From assembly GCA_028288745.1 (NCBI GenBank), contig JAQGHX010000178.1, positions 1 through 37,344 on the forward strand: DNA of 37,344 nucleotides, given 5' to 3'. Below the pieces are notes generated by a model. It saw nothing but the letters and a program-made list of their open reading frames with translations, made no database searches and was not told the origin of the DNA. The first letter of the stretch is position 1. Each line of letters begins with the position of its first letter. Positions 18,869-26,444 of this stretch are shown here, one piece after another. The position numbers were made by a program, and so were the translations under genes. The DNA comes from Roseomonas sp. GTDB taxonomy: Bacteria > Pseudomonadota > Alphaproteobacteria > Acetobacterales > Acetobacteraceae.

Positions 18869-20520
18869 GCGCGCAACCCGGCCTGATCGACCTTCAGATC
18901 ATGTGGAACCGCCTGATCGCCGTGGTGGGCGAGCAGGCGCAGGTGCTGATCCGCACCGCCTTCAGCCCTATCGTCCGCGAATGCGAGGATATTTCCGCTG
19001 GTGTCTTCGACCTGAAGGGGCGGATGCTGGCCCAGGCCGTCACCGGCACCCCCGGCCACATCAACTCGATGGCCGAGGCGGTGAAGCATTTTATCCGCCA
19101 CTTCCCTGTCGGGACCATGAAGGAAGGCGATGCCTACATCACCAACGATCCCTGGATGGGCACCGGGCACCTGAACGACTTCGTCATCACCACGCCGGCC
19201 TTCCACAAGGGCAGGCTGGTGGGACTGTTTTCCTGCACCAGCCACTTGATGGATATCGGCGGCCTCGGCAACGGGCCTGAAGCCACCGATGTCTTCATGG
19301 AGGGGCTCTACATCCCCATGCTGAAGCTCATCGACCAGGGTAAGGTCAACGAGACGCTGATGGCGATGATCCGCGCCAATACGCGGCTGCCGGTGGATAC
19401 CGAGGGCGATACCTATTCCCTCGCGGCCTGCAACGACGTTGGCGTCCGCGCGCTCTCGGCGATGATGGACGAGTTCGGCATCGACAGCCTGGACCCGCTG
19501 GCCGAGCACATCATCGCCCGCTCGCGCGAGGCGGTGCTGGCCGAGATCGCCAGGCTGCCGAAGGGAAGCTGGACCCACAGCATGATGGTCGACGGCTACG
19601 ACCACCCGCTGACCCTGGAAGCCCGGTTGACCATTTCCGATACCGGCATCCATGTCGACTATACCGGCACCTCCGGCGCGGTGCGGCGCGGCATCAACGT
19701 GCCGGTGGCCTATACCACCGCCTATACGGTGTTCGGCCTGGGCTGCGTCGTTGCCGCCAACATCCCCAACAATGCCGGGTCGCTTGGCCCGCTGACCGTC
19801 TCGGCGCCGGAGGGCTGCATCCTGAACGCGAAGAAGCCTGCCCCGGTCTCCGTGCGCCACATCATCGGGCAGATGCTGCCGGATATGGTCTTTGGCTGCC
19901 TGCGCCAGGCCATTCCGGACCGTGTCCCGGCGGAGGGCACCTCCTGCATCTGGAACATCACGGTGCGGGGCGAGCGTCCGCAGGGCTACGGCCCCAACCA
20001 CGGCTACGCGCTGACCATCACCACCAATGGCGGCACCGGCGGGCGCCCGGCGCAGGACGGGCTCTCGGCCACCGCATACCCCTCCGGCGTGCATGGGACG
20101 CCGGTGGAGATCGCCGAGATCCAGTCGCCGCTGATGTTCTGGCGCAAGGAATTCCGCCCCGATAGCGGCGGCGCCGGGCGCAACCGTGGCGGCCTTGGCC
20201 AGATCATGGAAATCGAGAACCGCGACGCCGCGCCCTTCGAACTGCTGGCCGCCTTCGACCGCATCCAGTACCCGCCGCGCGGGCGCGATGGCGGGGCCGA
20301 TGGCGCGGCGGGTTATGTCGGGCTCGCATCCGGCCAGGTGCTGCGCGGCAAGGGCCTGCAGGTCATCCCGCCGGGAGAGCGGCTGGTGGTGCTGACCCCC
20401 GGCGGTGGCGGGCTGGGCGACCCGGCCACGCGCGACCCCGCCAAGGTCGCGGCCGACCTGGGCAATGGCCTGATCTCGGCCGGGGCGGCTTCCCGCCATC
20501 ATGGCGTGGCGGCCGGCTAA
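18865..20520 (+). CDS. Hydantoinase B/oxoprolinase (HyuB) subunit, copy 2
   Basis: DLQIMWNRLIAVVGEQAQVLIRTAFSPIVRECEDISAGVFD; GGAGRNRGGLGQIMEIE; overlaps hyuA2 stop. Confidence 0.95.
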   Translation: MSAQPGLIDLQIMWNRLIAVVGEQAQVLIRTAFSPIVRECEDISAGVFDLKGRMLAQAVTGTPGHINSMAEAVKHFIRHFPVGTMKEGDAYITNDPWMGTGHLNDFVITTPAFHKGRLVGLFSCTSHLMDIGGLGNGPEATDVFMEGLYIPMLKLIDQGKVNETLMAMIRANTRLPVDTEGDTYSLAACNDVGVRALSAMMDEFGIDSLDPLAEHIIARSREAVLAEIARLPKGSWTHSMMVDGYDHPLTLEARLTISDTGIHVDYTGTSGAVRRGINVPVAYTTAYTVFGLGCVVAANIPNNAGSLGPLTVSAPEGCILNAKKPAPVSVRHIIGQMLPDMVFGCLRQAIPDRVPAEGTSCIWNITVRGERPQGYGPNHGYALTITTNGGTGGRPAQDGLSATAYPSGVHGTPVEIAEIQSPLMFWRKEFRPDSGGAGRNRGGLGQIMEIENRDAAPFELLAAFDRIQYPPRGRDGGADGAAGYVGLASGQVLRGKGLQVIPPGERLVVLTPGGGGLGDPATRDPAKVAADLGNGLISAGAASRHHGVAAG

Positions 20521-20690
20521 GTAGAAAATTTCTAAAGGACAGAACAAAGACCCATCAAAATAGACATGCCTTCCCGGAATAATGCTCAATGAAAACGTCG
20601 CCGAAGACAGGACGTTCCAACTCCGTTACTGCATTGGCGCCGCCAAGGCCCCGCTTCGGCGCGTTTGATGTTTCTCTGGGAGGATAGACT

Positions 20691-21134
20691 ATGAAGAAGT
20701 GCCTGTTGCTCGGCGCAGGCCTGGCCTTGGGCGCGTCGGGGTAGGCCCTGGCCCAGACCGCGCCGGCCACGCCGCCCGCGGCCCAGGCGCAGACCGATGC
20801 CCCGCCACCCGGCCCCGGCAGGCACGACCACGGCAGGCCGGCCCGCGATGGCAACGACCGGCATGGCCATGACGAACACGAAGGCCACGGCCACGAGGAC
20901 CATGACCGGCATGCCCATGGTGGTCACGACGCCCATGGCCATGATGCGCACGGCTATGACGGGGACGCGGACCAGCACTATGCCGGCCCCTCCTCCAAAG
21001 CCGCGTTCTTCTCCATCAAGCATGGCAACCTGCGGATCCGTATCCGCTGCGCCGAGGATGAGCCGATGGAAGCCTGCGTCAACGCGGCCTCCGCGCTGCT
21101 CGACAAGGTGGGCACGACGGCGCTGTCACGCTGA
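20691..21134 (+). pseudogene. His-rich small secreted protein with an in-frame amber codon (TAG 20742-20744) in its signal peptide
   Basis: MKKCLLLGAGLALGASG*ALAQTAPATPPAAQAQ...RHGHDEHEGHGHEDHDRHAHGGHDAHGHDAHGYDGD...FFSIKHGNLRIRIRCAEDEPMEACVNAASALLDKVGTTALSR; GGGAGGA upstream of ATG. Confidence 0.75.
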
Positions 21135-21286
21135 CTGCCCGGGGATGGAGCCCGTGTCCCATCCCGCCGCCCTCACGGCAGGCGCGGCGAAACCCGGCCG
21201 GTGGGTCCAGACCCGGCCACCACCACGGTCGCCTGCCGCAGCGGCAGGACCAGGGCCACCCGCTGGGGCCCGGCCTGTCGCGGCCG

Positions 21287-22561
21287 TTACCGCCCGACCA
21301 CGCCTTCCAGCCACCCGGCCCAGCCCAGCAACGCCCGGTCCTGCCCGGGCGGCGCCACGAGTTGCACGCTCATCGGCATGCCGGCCGGGCCCTTGCCGGC
21401 GGGCAGGCTGATGCAGGGGCCGTGCAGGGCGGTCCAGAGCGCGTTGCAGGACGCATCCCCGGTCCAGTCCAGGCCGATGGGCGCCTCGCCGTGGGCGGCG
21501 GCGGTCAGCAGCACGTCGTAATCCGCCATCAGGTCCAGGAAGGCGGCGCGCCCGGCGGCGAAGCTGGCGCGGGCCTCGGCCAGCACATCGGCGGGCAGGC
21601 CCGCGCCCCAGTCCATTCTTTCGGTCAGCACGGCAGAGAGCAGGCCAGGATGCGCGGCGCGTTCCCAGGCCAGCGCCTGCGCGCTCTCTCCGTTCATCAC
21701 CGCCGGATGCGCCTCGTTGGCGGCGAGCAGGGCAGGGGGAAGGCCGATCCGGCTGACCCGGGCACCGGCCTTGCCGCAGGCCGTGGCGACCTGCTCCAGC
21801 AGGGCCAGGGTCTCGGCCGGCAGGGCATCGCCCACCGGGCCGGCACAGACGGCGATGCGGGGGGCCGCGCCGGTGGCACGCTGCGGGTCGCCCAGGTCCA
21901 GCCCGGTCAGCGCGGCGGCGAACAGGGCGCAGTCGGCGGCGGCGCGCCCGAAGACGCCGATCGTGTCCAGGCTCTCGCTCATCACCTTCATGCCGGCGCG
22001 GTGGATCAGCCCGTGGCTGGGCTTGAAGCCCGTCACGCCGCAATAGGCCGCCGGGCGCAGGATGGAGCCCGCCGTCTGCGTGCCGAAGGCGAGCGGGAAG
22101 AACCCCGCCGCCACCCCCGCCGCCGAACCCTGGGAGGAGCCGCCCGGCGTGCGCGCCGGGTCATGCGGGTTGGTGGTGGCGCCCGGGTGGCGGGTGGCGA
22201 ATTCCGTCGTCACCGTCTTGCCCATGATGGCGCCGCCGGCCCGGCGCGCCGCCGCCACGGCGTAGGCATCGGCGCGCGGCTGCCAGCCCCGCCAGATGGG
22301 CGAGCCGTATTCCGAGGGCTGGTCGGCCGTATCCAGCACGTCCTTCACCCCCACCGGCAGCCCGGCCAGCATGCCGGAGAGCGGCTGGCCCGCCGCCGCC
22401 CGTGCCAGGGCAGGGTCCAGGTGGGCGAAGGCGCGCACCGTCGCCTCGCGCGCTTCCACCCGGTCGAGGCAGGCTTCCATCAGTTCGGCGGGGGAGAGAC
22501 TGCCGGCGTCGATGCGCCGTGCGGCTTCGGTGGCGGAGAGGTCGGCGGGGTTCGTGCTCAT
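21287..22561 (-). CDS. Amidase (amidase signature family)
   Basis: GLPVGVKDVLDT, TPGGSSQGSAAGVAAG, FGTQTAGSILRPAAYCGVTGFKPSHG catalytic Lys/Ser/Ser regions. Confidence 0.95.
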   Translation of the reverse strand: MSTNPADLSATEAARRIDAGSLSPAELMEACLDRVEAREATVRAFAHLDPALARAAAGQPLSGMLAGLPVGVKDVLDTADQPSEYGSPIWRGWQPRADAYAVAAARRAGGAIMGKTVTTEFATRHPGATTNPHDPARTPGGSSQGSAAGVAAGFFPLAFGTQTAGSILRPAAYCGVTGFKPSHGLIHRAGMKVMSESLDTIGVFGRAAADCALFAAALTGLDLGDPQRATGAAPRIAVCAGPVGDALPAETLALLEQVATACGKAGARVSRIGLPPALLAANEAHPAVMNGESAQALAWERAAHPGLLSAVLTERMDWGAGLPADVLAEARASFAAGRAAFLDLMADYDVLLTAAAHGEAPIGLDWTGDASCNALWTALHGPCISLPAGKGPAGMPMSVQLVAPPGQDRALLGWAGWLEGVVGR

Positions 22562-22602
22562 GGGCCAGGATGCTGGCCGCCCCCGCGCGCCGGGTCCAGG
22601 GT

Positions 22603-23130
22603 CTATTCGGCCGGAACGGCATCCGGCAGGCGTGCCTCCGCCCGGCGTGCATGGCGTTGCGCCAGGGCCGCGCAGGCAAAGAGCTGGATCTGGTGGAACA
22701 GCATCAGCGGCAGCACCAGCAGCCCCACCGGATGGCCGGGGAACAGGTTGTTGGCCATCGGGATACCGCTCGCCAGGCTTTTCTTGGAACCGCAGAAGAC
22801 GATGACGATCTCGTCCGCCTTGTCGAAGCCCAGCCGACGGGCCGAGAGGGTGGTGATGCCCAGCACGATCCCCAGGATCGTCGTGTTCACCACTGCGGCC
22901 AGCACCAGGCTCGCCATGTCCACCTGGTGCCGGCGACGATGCCTTCGCTGAAGGCCGCGTAGATCACCAGCAGGATGGAACCGCGGCCCACCACCGAGGT
23001 CAGCGCCTTGTGGCGGCCGATAAAGGTGCCGATCAGCGGCCGCGCCGCCTGTCCCGCCAGGAAGGGCAGCGGCAGGGGCAGCCCGATATCGAGCAGCGCG
23101 TCCGTGCTGAAGCCGGTGCCGCTCTGGCCC
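22603..23130 (-). pseudogene. Bile acid:sodium symporter (SBF-like/BASS) family transporter, N-terminally truncated and frameshifted
   Basis: GFSTDALLDIGLPLPLPFLAGQAARPLIGTFIGRHKALTSVVGRGSILLVIYAAFSEGIVAG in one frame; HQVDMASLVLAAVVNTTILGIVLGITTLSARRLGFDKADEIVIVFCGSKKSLASGIPMANNLFPGHPVGLLVLPLMLFHQIQLF in another; frame switch near 22926-22936. Confidence 0.85.
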
Positions 23131-23137
23131 AGCATCA

Positions 23138-23430
23138 CCCGCGCCCTGTCGCTGGAGGCGCTGGGGCGGGCAGGGCGGTCGTGGCGGGTGGCCTGCACCA
23201 GCAGCAGCCTCAGCGGGCTGCGCGCGGCCGCCGTGGCGGGCCTCGGGGTCACGGCGCATTCCAACCGGCTGGTGCCGCCGGGCCTGGCGCCGCTGCCGCC
23301 CTCCCGCCACCTGCCGGAATTCGGGCAGATCGAATTCGTGGTCATCGGCCCCGGCAGCCAGCACCAGACCGCCCAGGCGCTGATGGCCGCCATCCTGGAG
23401 AATACGGGCCGTTTGCAGCCCGAGGCCTAG
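23138..23430 (+). pseudogene. LysR-family regulator C-terminal (substrate-binding domain) fragment
   Basis: LSLEALGRAGRSWRVACTSSSLSGLRAAAVAGLGVTAHSNRLVPPGLAPLPPSRHLPEFGQIEFVV matches the LysR effector-domain C-terminus; no HTH upstream. Confidence 0.78.
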
Positions 23431-23463
23431 CGGCGGGGCCGGCGCGAACTTATCTGGGGCCCC

Positions 23464-23964
23464 ATGCCCTCCGCAATCCGCGTGGCGCGTGCCCCGGATG
23501 GCGCGCTCCACTACGCCGTTCCCTGCCGCCTGAATGAATTGCCCGGCGTGCCCCCGCGTGCCCTCAGCCATGCCTGGGAAGCCGCGCGCGCCGCCGCCGC
23601 CGCCGAGCACTGGGGCCCGCACCGGACCCTGCTGTTCCGCGACGGCCCCGTCATGGCCCTGGCCGATGCCGATGCCGCCTGCTGGGCGGAGGCGGTGGAC
23701 CGGCTGGCGGGACTCGGGACGCTGCCGGGCCTGGCGCTCTGCCTGCGGCTGCTTGCGCTGGTCGAATTGCTGGGGCGGGCGCGCTGGATGTCGGGGCTGT
23801 TCGATATCGGGCGGGAGGGAATCGAATTGCACCCGGCTCTTCTTGAGGCCGCCGCCACGGAGGGACTGGACGCTGCCGGGCGTTTCGACGAAACCGGGAT
23901 GAAGCGATTGTTGTCGCATCGCATCGCCGGGGCACCGGCGGGCGGGGGGATGGAAGCGGGCTGA
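23464..23964 (+). CDS. Hypothetical protein
   Basis: Open 166 aa frame with protein-like composition, between pseudogene and lipoprotein gene on same strand. Confidence 0.6.
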   Translation: MPSAIRVARAPDGALHYAVPCRLNELPGVPPRALSHAWEAARAAAAAEHWGPHRTLLFRDGPVMALADADAACWAEAVDRLAGLGTLPGLALCLRLLALVELLGRARWMSGLFDIGREGIELHPALLEAAATEGLDAAGRFDETGMKRLLSHRIAGAPAGGGMEAG

Positions 23965-24037
23965 AGCAGGGCCGCCGATGGTCCTCGCGCCCGTGCCGCA
24001 CCGGCTTCGCCCGATCACGCCTTGCCGGAGCGCACCG

Positions 24038-24376
24038 ATGAAACCCCTTTCCCTCTCCCTGATCCTGCTTCTCGGCGCCTGTACCGCGGCTGCTCCGCGT
24101 TCGCCGGAACAGCGGCAGCAGGACAGCGTCGCCGCCGCCTGCCGCCAGGACGTGGAGCGCACCATGCGCTACCGCGACCGTGGCCAGCTCATGCGGACCG
24201 ACGAGGCCGATTCACGCCTTGGCACCGCGGGCTTCAGCGGCACCACCACCGGCTCGATGAGCACCGAGCGGCTTTCCGCGCAGTTCGAGCAGGACCGGCT
24301 GACCGGTGATTGCGTACGCCGCGGCACAGACGCGCCTGCGCCGGCGCCGCGCGGCGGGGGCGCCCGGGGCTCCTGA
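24038..24376 (+). CDS. Small lipoprotein, hypothetical
   Basis: MKPLSLSLILLLGACTAA lipobox (LGAC); ORF extends further upstream but ATG 24038 gives the signal peptide. Confidence 0.7.
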   Translation: MKPLSLSLILLLGACTAAAPRSPEQRQQDSVAAACRQDVERTMRYRDRGQLMRTDEADSRLGTAGFSGTTTGSMSTERLSAQFEQDRLTGDCVRRGTDAPAPAPRGGGARGS

Positions 24377-25628
24377 CCTGCCCGCCTTCACGGCGTTCAA
24401 CGCCCTGGGACGGGCGCTGGCGACGCGGAATTCGAAAATTTTCTTTGGTGGCAGCCTGGTCGCCTGGACCGGTTTGTGGATGCACCGCATCTCCGTGGCC
24501 TGGCTGGCGTGGGAGATGACAGGCAGCGCGCTCTGGGTCGGGCTGGTCGCCTTCAGCGACCTGGCGCCGGCGGCGCTGATCAGCCCGATCGCGGGGGCGG
24601 TGGCGGACCGCGTGGACCGGGTGAAGCTGACCAGCTACTCGCAGGCCTTCATCGCCTGCGAGGCCGCGACGGTCGCCACCCTGGTGGCCACCGGCACCAT
24701 GCGGATCGAGTACCTGATCCTGCTGGAACTCTGCAGCGGCACGGCCGCCAGCTTCCTGCAGCCGGCGCGGCAGACCCTGCTCTCCGGTATCGTGCCCCGG
24801 TCGGAGCTGCCGGCGGCGGTGGCCTGCAATTCCCTGGTGTTCAATCTGGCGCGCTTCGTGGGCCCGGCGCTGGCGGGGCCGGTAATCGCCGGGTTCGGCG
24901 TGGCGCCTGCCGTGGCCTGCAACGCCCTGGCCTATACGCTGGCCCTGGTCAGCATGGCCTTCATGCGGGTGGACCCGGCGCACCGGCGTGGCCACGCCGC
25001 CACCGGCAGCCTCTTCGGCGAGGTCAAGGAAGGCTTCGCCTATATCGCCGCCCATCCGGGCCTCGGGCCGCTGATGGCCTATGCCGCCATGATCAGCGTG
25101 CTGCTGCGCTGCGTGCAGGAACTGCTGCCCCCCTTCGTGGAGCGCAATTTCGGCCGGGGCGCGGATTCGCTGGCCCTCCTGACTGCCTGCTTCGGCATCG
25201 GCGCCCTGGTGGCCGGCATCTGGCTCTCCGCCCTGGCGCGGACGCAGGGGGCGACGCGAATGGCCATCTTCTCCGGCCTTGCCCAGTCGGTGGCCGTCGC
25301 CGGCTTCGCGGCCACGGAGTGGTTCGCCTTCGGGCTGGTCTGCGCCGCCTGCATCGGCGCCAGCGCGTCGATCCATGGCATCTCCACCCAGCAACTGGCG
25401 CAGACGGCGGCACGGCCGGAGATGCGGGGGCGGGTGCTGGCGCTCTGGGGGCTGATCACCCGGGCCTGCCCGGCATTCGGTGCCCTGCTGCTGGGAGCCT
25501 TCGGCGAGGCCTTCGGCCTGCGTATCCCGGTGATGGTGGCGGTGGCGCTCTCGCTTTGCGTCTTCGTCTGGGGGCTGACGCGGCTGAAAGGCATCGAGGC
25601 CGCCCTGGAAGGCCCGCGCGAGCCCTGA
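24306..25628 (+). CDS. MFS transporter (MFS_3/enterobactin exporter-like); true start may be downstream
   Basis: SLVAWTGLWMHRISVAWLAWEMTGSALWVGLVAFSDLAPAALISPIAGAVADRVDR; multiple TM segments. Confidence 0.88.
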   Translation: MIAYAAAQTRLRRRRAAGAPGAPDLPAFTAFNALGRALATRNSKIFFGGSLVAWTGLWMHRISVAWLAWEMTGSALWVGLVAFSDLAPAALISPIAGAVADRVDRVKLTSYSQAFIACEAATVATLVATGTMRIEYLILLELCSGTAASFLQPARQTLLSGIVPRSELPAAVACNSLVFNLARFVGPALAGPVIAGFGVAPAVACNALAYTLALVSMAFMRVDPAHRRGHAATGSLFGEVKEGFAYIAAHPGLGPLMAYAAMISVLLRCVQELLPPFVERNFGRGADSLALLTACFGIGALVAGIWLSALARTQGATRMAIFSGLAQSVAVAGFAATEWFAFGLVCAACIGASASIHGISTQQLAQTAARPEMRGRVLALWGLITRACPAFGALLLGAFGEAFGLRIPVMVAVALSLCVFVWGLTRLKGIEAALEGPREP

Positions 25629-25760
25629 GGGCCGGCACCGCCACCTTGCGGCCCCCCGAACCGCCCCTTAGAAGCAGCGCGTCCTTCCCCGATGCCCGCC
25701 AGGGCGTCGCGGGCGGGCCCGACCCACCGCCACCGCTGCAACAGGGAGCGCATAGCGCCG

Positions 25761-26111
25761 ATGAGCAAGATCACACGCCACGAGAGCAACCCGGTCCTCT
25801 CCAACGCGGTCGAGTATCACGGCTTCGTTTTCCTGGCCGGCGTCACGGCGCAGGACCTGTCCGATGACGTGACGGGTCAGACCAAGCAGGTGCTGGCCAA
25901 GATCGACGAGCTGCTGGAGAATCACGGCACCGACAAGACCCGCCTGCTGCAGGCCCAGGTCTGGCTGAAGGACATCCGTGACCGCGACGCGCTGAACGCG
26001 GTGTGGACGAAGTGGCTGCCCGAGGGCGGCGCCCCGGTGCGTGCCTGCGTGCAGGCGAACATGGCCGACCCGCGCCACCTGGTCGAGATCATGATCACCG
26101 CCTGCCGCTGA
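25761..26111 (+). CDS. RidA family protein (short form)
   Basis: VEYHGFVFLAGVTAQDLSDDVTGQTKQVLAKIDELLENHGTDKTRLLQAQVWLKDIRD...VRACVQANMADPRHLVEIMITA. Confidence 0.92.
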   Translation: MSKITRHESNPVLSNAVEYHGFVFLAGVTAQDLSDDVTGQTKQVLAKIDELLENHGTDKTRLLQAQVWLKDIRDRDALNAVWTKWLPEGGAPVRACVQANMADPRHLVEIMITACR

Positions 26112-26157
26112 CGCGACGCTTACGAAAACGCTTACATCGCCTTTCCAAGATAACGAG

Positions 26158-26200
26158 ACGGTGCGGCAGGAGAACCTTGCGGCACCGTTTCTGTTTGTGG
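26158..26200 (+). terminator. Rho-independent-like terminator after ridA
   Basis: ACGGTGC...GCACCGT 7-bp stem (26158-26164/26182-26188) with extended inner pairing, followed by TTTCTGTTTGT. Confidence 0.7.
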
Positions 26201-26272
26201 CGCGCGATTCCATAGCCTGTTGTAAATGCGCCGCAACACTGTGGCTTTTTGTCCTGTAAGTCTGTGATATAG

Positions 26273-26291
26273 GATTAATATCTTATTAATC
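26273..26291. promoter_or_regulatory. Perfect palindrome GATTAAT-ATCTT-ATTAATC containing TTAA-N7-TTAA (CtrA-type box)
   Basis: TTAA at 26275-26278 and 26286-26289, spacing exactly 7; upstream of CHAP-domain gene in otherwise GC-rich DNA. Confidence 0.6.
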
Positions 26292-26356
26292 ACTGCTTGG
26301 TGATGAGAAAACTGACGAATCACGACAGATTTCGCGCTGTAACCCGCAACTGCATT

Positions 26357-26421
26357 GTCCCCACCCGAATGCCTTTGCTACCGCGTACTTACCGAAGCCG
26401 GAGACGGCCACGGTGGGGGAC
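26357..26421 (+). promoter_or_regulatory. Candidate structured 5' leader of the CHAP gene
   Basis: GTCCCCACC (26357-26365) pairs with GGTGGGGGAC (26412-26421, one bulged G), enclosing GCCG-GAGA-CGGC tetraloop hairpin (26397-26408). Confidence 0.4.
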
Positions 26422-26444
26422 TGAGTGGCGAGTGAGGGGAATTC

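Noticed and set aside
18796-20589. 597 aa minus-strand ORF opposite hyuB2
   Set aside because: Antisense to a complete HyuB with canonical motifs
20573-20600. GGAAT-N15-CGTC resembling an EcfG-type general stress promoter upstream of the His-rich gene
   Set aside because: Only partial match to GGAAC-N16/17-CGTT with imperfect spacing; too weak
24306-24376. 71-nt overlap of lipoprotein and MFS genes as a possible functional overlap
   Set aside because: The MFS N-terminal extension before the first TM segment is unconvincing, so the overlap is more likely a start-site misassignment
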